A stretch of 64,000 nt of DNA from contig JACKHV010000002.1 in assembly GCA_020638835.1 (NCBI GenBank), forward strand, positions 620,001-684,000, given 5' to 3'. Below the pieces are notes generated by a model. The model worked only from the letters and a program-made list of their open reading frames with translations, searched no databases and was not told the DNA's origin. Shown here piece after piece: positions 7,879 to 17,247 of this stretch. The stretch is from Planctomycetota bacterium (GTDB lineage: Bacteria > Planctomycetota > UBA1135 > GCA-002686595). Made by a program: the position numbers and the translations under genes. Position 1 is the first letter of the stretch, and each line of letters starts with the position of its first letter.

Positions 7879-9477
7879 CTACGGCAGGCTCGGAACCGGC
7901 TGCCCCGCCTGCCACGGGAAGTCCGGCCAGTTCAGCTTGCGGCCGCGTTCGTCCGTGACGAGCGACTTGGAGCGCGGGTTCGGCAGGCGCAGCGACTTCA
8001 GGAACTCGATCACCTCGAGGCGTTCCACCTCGGTCAGCGCGGCCCAGTTCGCCATCACGCCCGTCGCTTCACCGGCGTGCGCCTCGATCGCCTGGCGCAT
8101 CGTCGAGTACTGACCGTGGTGGTAGTAGGGCATCTGGTCCGCGGCGCCCCACAACCGCGCGCTGAGGAACTTCGAGTTACCGGCGAAGAACTCGGCGGAA
8201 CCTGCGGGGGCGTGCATGTCGAGCGGCTCGACGTTCGGGTCCGCGGGGCCGGAGGTGATGTCGTGCAGCTTGAAGTCGGTGAAGGCGGAGACTTCGACGA
8301 CGCCGCCGTGCGCCTTCGGACGCGGGCCGGGGAGCTTCTTGTCGGTCAGGTCGACCGTGAGCGTCCCGTGCGCCGACTCGTACGCGTCGCCCGGCTGCAG
8401 GTTGCCGGCCGGGTTGAAGGGGTTCGGTTCGCTGAACATCCAGCCGTCGTCGTCGAGCGGCAGGCTCGGAACGTGGCAGGACGAGCAGCCGACGCTGACG
8501 AAGCTCTGCTCGCCGCTCAGGACCGCTTGGCGCTTCGCCGGATCGTCCGGGATCACGCGGCCGGGGACGTTGAGCCCCGCTTGGAAGACCACCGAAGCCG
8601 TGACGTCGGCGACGTCGAGCTCGTCGACGTGTCCGTCCTGGTCGGGGTCCGCGCCGAAGCCGAAGCGCTCCGCGGTCTGGATCCCGTGGTGGTGGTTCAT
8701 CGCGTTGTTCGTGAACTGGCGCAGCGAGATCACGGCGCCGGCCTGGTGGAACGGTCGGATGATCATGTTCGGCGGGTCGAGCGGGCCGCTCGTCGCGACG
8801 CTCGGCGCGGGAAGGCCTTCGACGAGGCTCGTGTTCCACGCTCCCGCCGCGTCGCGCGACAAGCTGCCGAAGGAGATGCCCTTCGAGACGAGCGCCGCGC
8901 TGCCGCCGGGCGCGATGCCGTTGCGGATCGCTTGCAGGTCCTCGGTGATCTGACGCGCGAGCATCTCGATGAAGCCCGAGCCGAACATGCCGACCGTCTG
9001 GCGCGAGTTCGCGATCTCCTGCAAGGCGACGTCGCCGCCCGCCTCGTCGACCGCGCCCTTCGTCGGCATGTTGTCCGTGTCGTCGAAAGTCGCGAAGTCG
9101 AAGCGCTGTCCGAGCACGAAGACGTTCGTGACGAAGTCCCCCGCTCCGCCGACGAAGGGCGCGTTGTGGCAGCCCGCGCACGAGTTCGAGTCGGGACCCG
9201 AGATGCGGTTCATGTTGCGCGGGAAGTCGAGCGGCGCGGCCGGATCCGACAAGCTCGCGCCCGTCCCCTTCGTCATCCGGCGCCCTTGGCCCTCGGCCGC
9301 GGTCCAGTTCGCCGCGAAGACGTCGCGTCCGTGGGCGACGAGGTCCTCGACGGGGAGCGTGAACTCTTCGCCCGGGGCCAAGCGGCGGGGCAGGCCGCGC
9401 TCTTCACCGATCCCTTGGGCGACGGAGAGGGAGTACAGCGCGCTGAGCGACAGGAAGACGGTGGCGGCTCTGTTCAC
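7879..9477 (-). CDS. Di-haem oxidoreductase / cytochrome c peroxidase-like protein
   Basis: A 532-residue exported di-haem c-type protein. The signal peptide is NRAATVFLSLSALYSLSVAQ. Two haem-binding motifs are present, CAGCH (about residue 98) and CSSCH (about residue 320). The surrounding sequence (NRISGPDSNSCAGCH, MNHHHGIQTAERFG, SVGCSSCHVP, LWGAADQMPYYHHG) matches the putative thiol/di-haem oxidoreductase family (DUF1111-like), distantly related to MauG and bacterial peroxidases. The substrate is unknown. The start is GTG at 9477, chosen because it immediately precedes the signal peptide. A near-perfect inverted repeat lies directly in the leader (see the separate entry). Confidence 0.85.
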   Translation of the reverse strand: MNRAATVFLSLSALYSLSVAQGIGEERGLPRRLAPGEEFTLPVEDLVAHGRDVFAANWTAAEGQGRRMTKGTGASLSDPAAPLDFPRNMNRISGPDSNSCAGCHNAPFVGGAGDFVTNVFVLGQRFDFATFDDTDNMPTKGAVDEAGGDVALQEIANSRQTVGMFGSGFIEMLARQITEDLQAIRNGIAPGGSAALVSKGISFGSLSRDAAGAWNTSLVEGLPAPSVATSGPLDPPNMIIRPFHQAGAVISLRQFTNNAMNHHHGIQTAERFGFGADPDQDGHVDELDVADVTASVVFQAGLNVPGRVIPDDPAKRQAVLSGEQSFVSVGCSSCHVPSLPLDDDGWMFSEPNPFNPAGNLQPGDAYESAHGTLTVDLTDKKLPGPRPKAHGGVVEVSAFTDFKLHDITSGPADPNVEPLDMHAPAGSAEFFAGNSKFLSARLWGAADQMPYYHHGQYSTMRQAIEAHAGEATGVMANWAALTEVERLEVIEFLKSLRLPNPRSKSLVTDERGRKLNWPDFPWQAGQPVPSLP

Positions 9478-9917
9478 GGCAGATCTCGGGCTTGCAAGTA
9501 GGGCGGCGGGTGGACGCTCCAACCCTATCCCGAGATTTGCAGCCAGTGCGGGTCCGTTTCGGGCCAGCCCGACCGAGCTGCCCGGGCCCCGGCCGCCGCC
9601 GAGCCGTACGTCCAGGCCGGGATGCCAGGCCCAGCGACCGCCCGCGCACGCGATCGAGAGGGCGACTGACGTGAAGGTGCGAGAGCAGCGACACCACCCG
9701 CGGGCCACCCCGCCCCGCTCTCGGCCGAAGGCCGCCCCTCGGCTGGAAGCCCAGGCCAACCGTCGCCCCCTGCGTCGGCTCCGCCGACCGCGCCGAACCC
9801 TGTTTCGGCCTGCTTGGCGTCCTCCGTGAAGATCGAGGGGCTCGATACCGCGCGCGGCTGGAACCGCCCGGGCCCCGCGCTGCTCCCGCCCGTGCGCCAC
9901 CAGATGGAAGGGAGCGA
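9478..9917. other. 440-bp intergenic region without a supported gene
   Basis: This is the longest gap in the window, between the threonine aldolase stop and the di-haem oxidoreductase start, both on the minus strand. Frames are open through it on both strands, but the conceptual proteins are Arg/Gly/Pro-rich with no recognisable domain, start context or signal, as expected for GC-rich shadow frames. The only structure seen is the inverted repeat at 9479-9540. No tRNA, terminator with a T-tract, or repeat array was found. Confidence 0.6.
9479..9540 (-). promoter_or_regulatory. Inverted repeat in the leader of the di-haem oxidoreductase gene
   Basis: GCAGATCTCGGG at 9479-9490 and CCCGAGATTTGC at 9529-9540 are complementary at 11 of 12 positions around a 38-bp spacer. 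The proximal arm ends 1 bp before the GTG start at 9477, so an RNA hairpin would cover the ribosome-binding region, or the arms could be a protein operator. There is no second copy elsewhere that I noticed. Function is inferred only from position. Confidence 0.35.
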
Positions 9918-10967
9918 CTAGCCCAGGATGGCCGCGCAGGCGTCAACCAGGCGGTCGAGATCGGCTTCGCCGACGTCCATATGGGTGACGAACCGCAGCT
10001 GCGTCGGGGAGAGCGGCATCACGAGCACGCCGTGCTCCGCGAGGGCCGCCGCGAGGGAGGCGGGGTCGTGGCGTGGGTGGTCGACGCCGACCAGCACGAG
10101 GTTCGTCTCGACCGGCGTGCGCGGCGCGACGAGGCCGGGGAGTGCTCCCAGGCGTTCGGCGAGCTGTTTCGCGAGTGCGTGGTCTTCTGCCAGACGCTCG
10201 ACGTGGTGCTCGAGCGCGTGGAGCCCCGCCGCGGCGATCACGCCCGCTTGGCGCATCCAGCCGCCGAGGCGCTTCCGCACGCGCTTCGCGCGCTGGATGA
10301 AGTCCGCGTCGCCGGCGACGATCGAGCCCACGGGCGCGCCGAGGCCTTTCGAGAGACAGATCGCGACCGAGTCCGCGCAGGCGGCGAAGTCGGCCGCGGG
10401 GACGCCGGAAGCAACGTGCGCGTTCGCCAAGCGTGCGCCGTCCATGTGCACGGGCAGTCCGCGCTCGTCCGCCACGCGTCGCACCATGCGCAGCGCGTCG
10501 AGCGGGATGACGGAGCCGCCCGACCCCATGTGCGTCTCTTCCACGCAGATCAGGGCGGTCGGCGGACAGTGGATGAAGTCCGGCCGGATGCGCGAGCGCA
10601 GCTGCGACTCGTCGAACACGCCGCGCGTGGTGGGCAGCGTCGTGCTCTGCGCGCCGTGCAGGAATCCGGCCGCGCCGCCCTCGAAGAGCAGCACGTGCGC
10701 GTCTTCCGCGGCGATCACTTCGTCGCCGGGGCGCAACCAGCAGCCCAGCGCGATCTGGTTCGCCATCGTTCCCGAAGGAACGTAGAGCGCGCCGTCCTTG
10801 CCGAGCCAACGCGCCGCGAAGGACTCGAGTTCGCGGACCGTCGGGTCTCCGTCGAGGACGTCGTCACCCACCACGGCGTTCGCCATCGCCTGCCGCATGG
10901 CGGGCGTCGGCTTGGTCACCGTGTCGCTGCGGAAGTCGCTCGCAGCCCGGCTCGCGCTCGCGGTCAC
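9918..10967 (-). CDS. ltaE: Low-specificity L-threonine aldolase
   Basis: A PLP-dependent aldolase (about 349 residues) splitting L-threonine or allo-threonine to glycine and acetaldehyde. The family N-terminus DFRSDTVTKPTPAMRQAM is present, as is the catalytic-His region EDAHVLLFEGG. The PLP lysine is in AICLSKGLGAPVGS and the Asp before it in VHMDGARLANA. Two GTG starts are possible: 10967, which forms a GTGA overlap with the aminotransferase stop, and 10982, five codons longer. I prefer 10967 because this overlap style recurs throughout the window. It is likely co-transcribed with the aminotransferase upstream. Confidence 0.88.
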   Translation of the reverse strand: MTASASRAASDFRSDTVTKPTPAMRQAMANAVVGDDVLDGDPTVRELESFAARWLGKDGALYVPSGTMANQIALGCWLRPGDEVIAAEDAHVLLFEGGAAGFLHGAQSTTLPTTRGVFDESQLRSRIRPDFIHCPPTALICVEETHMGSGGSVIPLDALRMVRRVADERGLPVHMDGARLANAHVASGVPAADFAACADSVAICLSKGLGAPVGSIVAGDADFIQRAKRVRKRLGGWMRQAGVIAAAGLHALEHHVERLAEDHALAKQLAERLGALPGLVAPRTPVETNLVLVGVDHPRHDPASLAAALAEHGVLVMPLSPTQLRFVTHMDVGEADLDRLVDACAAILG

Positions 10968-12133
10968 GCGGGTTGCAGGCACTCGCGCACGCGGCGCAGG
11001 CCTTCACGGATGTTCTCGATGCTGTTCGCGTACGAGAAGCGCACGTAGCCTTCGCCGAGCGCGCCGAAGCTGGTGCCCGAGATGCAGGCGACGCCCGCGT
11101 CGTTCAGGAAGCGGGACTCGAGCTCGCGCGACGACACGCCGGTGCCGGTCGTGTTCGCGAAGGCGTAGAACGCGCCCTTCGGCATCACGCACGAGAAGCC
11201 GGGGATCGCGTTCAGTTCCTCGACGATGATCTTGCGTCGCTCGTCGAAGGCCGCGCACATCTCGTCGACGGCGTCCTGCGGCCCTTGCAGGGCCTCGATG
11301 CCGGCGATCTGCGTCGCGGCGTTCGTGCAGGAGACGCTGTTGATCTGCAGGCGCTCGGCGTGTTCGATCAAAGACGACGGCCAGACGCCGTAGCCGAGGC
11401 GCCAACCGGTCATCGCGTAGGTCTTCGACCAACCGTCGAGCAGGATCACGCGGTCGCGGATCGAGTCGAACTCCATCAGGCTGACGTGTTCCTCGCCGTC
11501 GTAGAGCAGCCGGGAGTAGATCTCGTCCGAGAGCACGAAGACGTTCGGGTGCGCCTCGAGCCCCTTCGCGAGCTTCGCCAGCTCCGAGCGCGGCACCACG
11601 CCGCCCGTCGGGTTCGCCGGCGTGTTGACGATGATCAAGCGCGTGCGCGGCGTGATCTGGGCGAGCACCGCCTCGGCCGAGAAGGAGAAGCCGTTCTCCT
11701 CCTTGAGTTCGATCGGGACGGCCTTCGCGCCCGAGAACTTGATCATCGACTCGTAGATCGGGAAGCCGGGGTTCGGGTACATGATCTCCGTGCCCTCCTC
11801 GCCGAACATCATGATCGCGTAGAACATGGTCGGCTTGCCGCCGGGCACGATCAGCACGTTGTCGGGGTCCGTCTCGACGCCGCGGTACTTCAGGATGTCC
11901 TCGCAGACCGCCTCGCGCAGCTCGAGGATGCCCTTCGCCGGCGTGTACTTGTGGTAGCCATTCGCGAGCGCCCTGCGCCCCGCCTCGACGATGTTCGCAG
12001 GCGTGGCGAAGTCGGGGGCGCCGATGTGCAAGTGCATGATGCTCTTGCCCTTGGCCTCGAGGGCTTTCGCCTTGGCGAGGACCTCGAAGGCGGTTTCGGT
12101 ACCGAGTTGGCTGAAGCGCTTGGCGAGTTGCAC
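10964..12133 (-). CDS. Class I/II PLP-dependent aminotransferase (aspartate aminotransferase-like)
   Basis: A 389-residue fold-type I aminotransferase. Family features in order are HLHIGAPDFATPANI, YTPAKGILELREA, the NTPANPTGG substrate/PLP block, SDEIYSRLLYDG, the Schiff-base lysine in DGWSKTYAMTGWRLGY, and a C-terminal arginine in GYVRFSYANS. The closest named groups are aspartate or alanine/glutamate-pyruvate aminotransferases of the I-gamma type; the amino-acid specificity cannot be fixed from sequence. It starts at GTG 12133, with GGGAG about 8 nt upstream. It overlaps the threonine aldolase by 4 bp, suggesting a small amino-acid metabolism operon. Confidence 0.87.
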   Translation of the reverse strand: MQLAKRFSQLGTETAFEVLAKAKALEAKGKSIMHLHIGAPDFATPANIVEAGRRALANGYHKYTPAKGILELREAVCEDILKYRGVETDPDNVLIVPGGKPTMFYAIMMFGEEGTEIMYPNPGFPIYESMIKFSGAKAVPIELKEENGFSFSAEAVLAQITPRTRLIIVNTPANPTGGVVPRSELAKLAKGLEAHPNVFVLSDEIYSRLLYDGEEHVSLMEFDSIRDRVILLDGWSKTYAMTGWRLGYGVWPSSLIEHAERLQINSVSCTNAATQIAGIEALQGPQDAVDEMCAAFDERRKIIVEELNAIPGFSCVMPKGAFYAFANTTGTGVSSRELESRFLNDAGVACISGTSFGALGEGYVRFSYANSIENIREGLRRVRECLQPA

Positions 12134-12348
12134 GAAGGACTCCCTCTGGGATCTGGCGCGGTGCGGACGGGCGGGCCCTCGAGGAGCGTTCGAGGGCGTG
12201 CGAGTGAACCGGAGAGGTTACTCGGGGATCCCCCGCGAGGGCAATCGGGCGTCCGCCCGGGTCCGCATGACGGCGGCGCCCGCGCTGCTCGGGATCCGCG
12301 ACGGGCGCGCTCAAGTGCGCGGCTCGGCGACGCCGAAGACGTCTCACC

Positions 12349-13215
12349 ATGTGCCGCTTCACGCTCTACTCGGGCCCTTCGCTGCCCCTCTCCGCCCTCC
12401 TCTTCGAACCCGACCACTCGCTGATCCGCCAGAGCGTTCACAGCGACGAGCGCAGCGAGCCGCTGAACGGCGACGGCTTCGGCGTGGGCTGGTACGCGCC
12501 CGAGATCGGCGCGGAGCCCGGCGTGTTCCGCTCGATCACGCCGGCCTGGAACAACCGCAACCTCGCCAGCCTGTCGAAGGTCGTGACCTCCCCGCTCGTA
12601 TTGGCGCACGTGCGCGCCGCATCGGTGCTGAGCGGGGTCAACGAGGCGAACTGCCACCCGTTCCGCTTCGAGAACTACCTCTTCATGCACAACGGCGACG
12701 TGGGCAACTTCCGCGCGGTGCGCCGCGCGATGATCGAGTCGGTGTCGAACGCGGCCTTCGACAACATCTACGGCAGCACCGACTCGGAGCACGTCTTCGG
12801 GATCGTGATCGACGAACTCCTGCGGCTCTCCGCCGCCGAGCCCGCGCAGCGCCTGGCGGACGCCGTCGAGTACGCGATCCGACGCACCGTGGAGCTCGTG
12901 CGCCGTCATGGCGACGGTGCGCCTTGCTATCTGAACTTCGCGCTCTCCGACGGAGAGCACGCGGTCGTCTCGCGCTTCACTTCCGCGGCCGACGAAGAGC
13001 CCGAGTCGCTCTACCTCTACCACGGCGCCTATCCTCTGCAGGCGGAGCCCGGCGACGAGGCGCGCGGAACGGCGCGGCTCGTCTCCTCCGAGCGCCTCAG
13101 CGACGACGACGGTTGGACCGCCATCCCGGCCAACCACTTGGTCGTGCTGCCGAAGGACGAGGAGCCACGCTTCGTCGCGCTCGACGGCGCGAACAGCGCG
13201 ACGCGAGCGGCCTAG
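12349..13215 (+). CDS. Class II glutamine amidotransferase (YafJ/EgtC-like)
   Basis: A 288-residue stand-alone Ntn-type glutamine amidotransferase domain. After Met removal the N-terminal Cys of MCRFTLYSG would be the nucleophile. Other family blocks are LNGDGFGVGWY, VLAHVRAAS, NCHPFRFENYLFMHNGDV and STDSEHVF. It belongs with the YafJ/EgtC-like proteins. No egtB or egtD lies nearby, so ergothioneine synthesis is not supported; the amide acceptor is unknown. It is transcribed divergently from the aminotransferase (215-bp gap) and converges with the porin gene, whose stop is 9 bp away. Confidence 0.85.
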   Translation: MCRFTLYSGPSLPLSALLFEPDHSLIRQSVHSDERSEPLNGDGFGVGWYAPEIGAEPGVFRSITPAWNNRNLASLSKVVTSPLVLAHVRAASVLSGVNEANCHPFRFENYLFMHNGDVGNFRAVRRAMIESVSNAAFDNIYGSTDSEHVFGIVIDELLRLSAAEPAQRLADAVEYAIRRTVELVRRHGDGAPCYLNFALSDGEHAVVSRFTSAADEEPESLYLYHGAYPLQAEPGDEARGTARLVSSERLSDDDGWTAIPANHLVVLPKDEEPRFVALDGANSATRAA

Positions 13216-13224
13216 GGCGCCAGC

Positions 13225-14511
13225 TCAGAATCCGAGCTGCAGCTCGATCATCAGCGTGTCTTCACGCTCGGTCAGTCCCGCGCCGAAGTCCACCGCGTCC
13301 GAGTACTCCGAGTGGATCCAGGAGTTGCGCAGCATCACGTAGTCCGAGAGGATCCAGTTCAGGCCGAGCGAGAGGCTCGTCACGCCTTCGGTGTAGGTGC
13401 CGGGCACGACGAGGCCCGCGTCGAGCAGCCCGCGTCCCTGCTCGAGGTAGGAGACGCGCGCAGCGACGACCCACGCGCCTCGACCGGTCCCCTCGTACGG
13501 GTCGAAGGGGTGATCGGGCCGCAACCGGCCGAAGCTCTTCGACTCGCCGGTGAGCACGTGCGAGACGTTCAGGTAAGCGCCACTGTAGTCGACGCGCTCC
13601 GAGCCTCCCGTGCCCGTCATCTCCTGCGTCTGGTACAGCGCTTCGGCCTGCGCCATCCACGCACCGCGATACCACGCCGCCTCGAGGCCGACGCGCGAGC
13701 GCGTACCGTCGAGCCGCGCGCCGCTCGCGTACTCGGTCAAGGACATGCGCGCCGCGTTGCGCACGAATCCGCCGTCGACCGACTCGTGCTGGCTGCCGAT
13801 CGTTCCGGCGACGCCGAGTTGCAGGCCTTCCCACACGCTGTCGCCGTCTCCGGCGAAGGGGTGCACCATCAGGCGCGCGGCAACGTCCTTGCTGGCGCCC
13901 GTGTCTCCGGCGCCCGTTCCGTTGTAGACGGCGACGTTCCACTCGAGCTGCTCGCTCTCGGTCAGCCCGTAGAGGAACAGGCCGTGGTCCTCCGCCGGCG
14001 AGAACTGGTTGAGGATCGAGAAGACGGGGAAGTCGATGTTGCGCCGGCTGCGCATTTCTTCCAGCCCGAAGGGGCCCTTCATGCGACCGGCCATCAGCCG
14101 AGCGCTGCCGTGCCAGACGTCCGCGCCGATCCAGGCTTCCTCCAGCTCGACTTCGTGTTCGGTGAAGTTCGGCTCGAGCTTGAAGCGATAGTGCTCGTCG
14201 ATGCGTCCGGAGAACTCGGGCCGCATGCGCTTCAGGACGAAGTCCGAGCGCGGCTCACGCGCGCCGTCCCAGCGCCCCATGACCTGGAACAGGCCCTCGA
14301 TGACGAACTCGTTGCGGCCGTCGGCGGAGGTGATCCGGAAGCCGTCGTCGTAGCGCACGCCGCCCGCGGCGGGCGCTCGGGGGGGCTCCTCGTCCGGCGC
14401 CGGCGCGGCTTCCGCCGGAGCGAGATCGAGTTCGTGGGAGGACGCGGAGGCGGCGCAGAGCGCCGAGGCGAGGAGCGCGATGCTCACACGCCGGCAGGGG
14501 ATCGGGTGCAT
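13225..14511 (-). CDS. Outer-membrane porin, phosphate-selective O/P (OprO/OprP)-like
   Basis: A 428-residue exported beta-barrel candidate. A signal peptide (RRVSIALLASALCAASAS) is followed by a Pro/Ala/Glu-rich linker of about 30 residues, then alternating amphipathic strands typical of the OprO/P family, for example FVLKRMRPEFSGRIDEHYRF, AWIGADVWHGSARLMAGRMK and LGLNWILSDYVMLRNSW. The protein ends in ...IELQLGF, with the terminal Phe expected for BAM-dependent outer-membrane insertion. Substrate selectivity is not readable. It is divergent to the ABC importer operon across 154 bp, so it may supply the same substrate; this is inference. Confidence 0.82.
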   Translation of the reverse strand: MHPIPCRRVSIALLASALCAASASSHELDLAPAEAAPAPDEEPPRAPAAGGVRYDDGFRITSADGRNEFVIEGLFQVMGRWDGAREPRSDFVLKRMRPEFSGRIDEHYRFKLEPNFTEHEVELEEAWIGADVWHGSARLMAGRMKGPFGLEEMRSRRNIDFPVFSILNQFSPAEDHGLFLYGLTESEQLEWNVAVYNGTGAGDTGASKDVAARLMVHPFAGDGDSVWEGLQLGVAGTIGSQHESVDGGFVRNAARMSLTEYASGARLDGTRSRVGLEAAWYRGAWMAQAEALYQTQEMTGTGGSERVDYSGAYLNVSHVLTGESKSFGRLRPDHPFDPYEGTGRGAWVVAARVSYLEQGRGLLDAGLVVPGTYTEGVTSLSLGLNWILSDYVMLRNSWIHSEYSDAVDFGAGLTEREDTLMIELQLGF

Positions 14512-14665
14512 GGCCTTGCTCGAGCGAGGGGATCAGGGGACGAGTGGAAGGCTGAGCGCTCACGATAGCGACGGGCCTGGCCGCGACCTACGCCTCGCCC
14601 GGGACTAGACTCGTTCGCCCGGGCCGGCTGTGTCCAGGACCCGAGTCCCTACTACCGTGCGCATC

Positions 14666-15715
14666 ATGCAGACCCCTCCCCTCGCCCGAGTGCTGCTCGC
14701 CTGCTCCACGATCTTCCTCGTCGCGACCGCGACCAGCTGTGGAAACGACTCCTCGGGAGCTGCCGGGAAGCATGAGGTCGTCCTCTACTGCGCGCTCGAC
14801 CAGGTGCACGCCGAGCCGCTGATCCGCGAGTTCGAGGAGCGCACGGGGATCGACGTCCGCGCCGAGTACGACATCGAGGCCCACAAGACGGTCGGCCTCG
14901 TCCGGCGCATCCGCGAGGAGCAGGGCCGTCCGCGCTGCGACGTCTTCTGGAACAACGAGATCGCGCACACGGTCTCGCTGGCGAACGACGGGCTGCTGAT
15001 GCCTTACGACTCGCCCTCCGCCGCCGACATCCCCGAAGCCTTCCGCGACCCTGAGCGCCGCTGGACCGGCCTCGCCGCGCGGGCCCGCGTGTTCATCGTG
15101 AACACGGAGCTGATGCAGGGCCACGAGCGCCCTTCCTCGATGTGGGACCTCCTGAGGGAGGAGTGGAAGGGAAACTGCGGGATGGCGCGGCCGCTGACGG
15201 GGACGACGCTGACGCACGTGACGGCGCTGTACAGCGTGATCGGTGAGGAGCAGACGCTCGAGTACCTGCGCGGCATCAAGGACAACGAAGTCAACCTGAC
15301 GAGCGGGAACGCGACGCTGATGCGGCAAGTGCGCGAGGGCCAGACGGCGTGGGGCTGGACCGACACGGACGACTACTGGGTCGCCAAGTCCGACGGCTAT
15401 CCGGTCGACGTCGTGTTCCCCGACGCGGACGAGGACGGGATCGGTACGCTGTTCATCCCGAACACGGTCAGCATCCTCGCGAACGCGCCGCACCCGGACA
15501 CGGCGAAGCAGCTCGTCGACTACATCCTGAGCGCCGAGGTCGAGGAACGCCTGGCGAAGTCGCGCTCCGCGCAGATCCCGCTGCACGAGTCGCTGCGCAC
15601 GATGGAACACCCCTTCGACCTCGAGTCCATCAAGCCGATGGAAGTCGACTACCAGGTGATCGGGGCGGAGATCACGGCGCGCTTCGCGGAGCTGAAAGAG
15701 CTCTTCCTCGATTGA
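14666..15715 (+). CDS. Extracellular solute-binding lipoprotein, iron(III)-type ABC importer
   Basis: A 349-residue binding protein of the Fe(III)/FbpA-like family (periplasmic-binding fold). The signal peptide ends in a lipobox (VATATSC), so it is probably tethered to a membrane. Family blocks are VVLYCALDQVHAEPLIREFE, CDVFWNNEI, ARARVFIVNT and TLFIPNTVSILANAPHP. Relatives in this family carry iron, but some bind phosphonates or thiamine. Tyr residues in DTDDYWVAKSDGY sit where iron ligands occur in homologues, so iron is likely but unproven. ATG 14666 is preferred over an upstream GTG at 14630 because it precedes the signal peptide. A possible -10 (TAGACT) is at 14606. Confidence 0.85.
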   Translation: MQTPPLARVLLACSTIFLVATATSCGNDSSGAAGKHEVVLYCALDQVHAEPLIREFEERTGIDVRAEYDIEAHKTVGLVRRIREEQGRPRCDVFWNNEIAHTVSLANDGLLMPYDSPSAADIPEAFRDPERRWTGLAARARVFIVNTELMQGHERPSSMWDLLREEWKGNCGMARPLTGTTLTHVTALYSVIGEEQTLEYLRGIKDNEVNLTSGNATLMRQVREGQTAWGWTDTDDYWVAKSDGYPVDVVFPDADEDGIGTLFIPNTVSILANAPHPDTAKQLVDYILSAEVEERLAKSRSAQIPLHESLRTMEHPFDLESIKPMEVDYQVIGAEITARFAELKELFLD

Positions 15716-17247
15716 ACCGGGCCCTCCGCATCACGGCCGGCCTGGCCTTCGCGCTGCTCTGCCTGGCGCCGATCCTGATCATGCTGACGCGCGTCGGCGT
15801 GTCGGACCTCGAGAACCTGGGTTCGGAGCGGACGCTCGGTCTGCTCGGCCGCACGCTGCGGCTCGGGCTCCACTCGACGCTGATCGCGGTGCTGATCGGC
15901 GCGCCCTTCGGCTTCCTGCTCGCGCGCACGGACGTACCCGGTGCGAGCCTGATGCGGCCGCTCGGCATCGTCCCGCTCGTGCTGCCGCCGCTGTTCCTCG
16001 CGATCACGTGGACGGCGGTCTTCGAGCTGCGCGGTCCTTGGGCCACGGCGCTCGTGCTCGGGGTGAACACCTTCCCGCTCGTCGCACTCTTCACGGCCAA
16101 GGCGGCGGCACGCATCGACGCTCGGCGCGAAGAAGCCGCCCTGCTCGTCGGCGGACTCGGGACCGCGCTGCGCATGGAGCTGCCTCTGCTCCTGCCCGGC
16201 ATCCTGACGGGAGCCGCGCTCGCGTTCGCCTTCGCGGTGAACGACTGGTCGGTTCCGGACTACATCTCGTCGGTCGGTCCGAAGTTCAACGTCTACGCGG
16301 ACGAGATCTTCGCGAACTGGCAGCTGGAAGCGAACACCGGCAAGGCGGTCGTCACGGCGCTGCCGCTGGTACTCGTGACGCTCGCGGCGCTGCTGCCGGC
16401 GCTCTCGCTGCGTCGCCGCGGCGCGCTCGCCACGCTCGACGGCGACTTCCGTCGTCCCGCCCCGCTGCGCCTCGGCGTCTGGCGCTGGCCGGCCTTCGCG
16501 TTCTGCGCCGCTGTCGTGCTGTTCGCCGTCTGCGGCCCCATCGCGCGGCTCGCGTTCGAAGCCGGCGGCGGGACGCGCGGGTTCACGACGACGGCCTTCC
16601 GCGAGGCGATGGCCACGACACTCGAGTTCGAGCGCGAGTTCCTCGCCAACAGCCTGATCTGGTCCGCCGTCGCCGCGACGATCGCCGTTCCGCTCGCGCT
16701 GGTCATCGCGCACGCGATCGAGCGACTGCGCGGCGGTCGTTGGCTGGAACCGATCGTGCTGCTCCCCATCGCGGTCCCGGCGATCCTCTTCGGCATCGGC
16801 ACGATCAACCTCTGGAACCACGACGCGACGGCCGAGATCTACGACGGCAACGCGATGATCCTGCTGCTCTACCTCGGCCGCTTCCTCGCCTTCCCGATCC
16901 TCGTGCTGTCGGGCGCCGTCGCGGCTCTCGATCCGCGCTTGGAAGAAGCCGCCGAGCTCGCCGGCGCGGGGCCGCTGCGCCGGCTGCGAGCGATCGTCGC
17001 GCCGCCGCTGCGCCCGTCACTGGTCGGCGGCTGGGTGCTCGTGTTCGTCTTCGCGATGCGCGAACTCGACGCCGCCGTGCTGGTTCCCGCCGCGAACCAC
17101 ACGGTGATCTTCAAGGCCTACAATCGCATCCACTTCGCGCGCGACGACTCCGTCGCGGCGCTCTGCCTCTTGATCCTGTTCTTCCTCGTGCTGCCCGGTC
17201 TGCTCTGGTCGCTGTTCGCTCGCGAGAAGTTGGAGGTCCTACCGTGA
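15712..17247 (+). CDS. ABC importer permease, two fused BPD transporter domains (FbpB/ThiP type)
   Basis: A 511-residue inner-membrane permease with about 12 TM helices in two homologous halves, as in FbpB, SfuB and ThiP. The ATPase-coupling EAA loops are seen as REEAALLVGGLGTALRMELP (about residue 140) and LEEAAELAGAGPLRRLRAI (about residue 405). The start is TTG at 15712, overlapping the binding-protein stop as TTGA; no better start exists before the first TM. The 3' end overlaps the ATPase start. It forms the channel of the importer. Full length and intact. Confidence 0.88.
   Translation: MNRALRITAGLAFALLCLAPILIMLTRVGVSDLENLGSERTLGLLGRTLRLGLHSTLIAVLIGAPFGFLLARTDVPGASLMRPLGIVPLVLPPLFLAITWTAVFELRGPWATALVLGVNTFPLVALFTAKAAARIDARREEAALLVGGLGTALRMELPLLLPGILTGAALAFAFAVNDWSVPDYISSVGPKFNVYADEIFANWQLEANTGKAVVTALPLVLVTLAALLPALSLRRRGALATLDGDFRRPAPLRLGVWRWPAFAFCAAVVLFAVCGPIARLAFEAGGGTRGFTTTAFREAMATTLEFEREFLANSLIWSAVAATIAVPLALVIAHAIERLRGGRWLEPIVLLPIAVPAILFGIGTINLWNHDATAEIYDGNAMILLLYLGRFLAFPILVLSGAVAALDPRLEEAAELAGAGPLRRLRAIVAPPLRPSLVGGWVLVFVFAMRELDAAVLVPAANHTVIFKAYNRIHFARDDSVAALCLLILFFLVLPGLLWSLFAREKLEVLP

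Noticed and set aside
12349..13215. EgtC of ergothioneine synthesis
   Set aside because: The class II amidotransferase fold fits, but no egtA, egtB, egtD or egtE is nearby, so the generic family name is safer.
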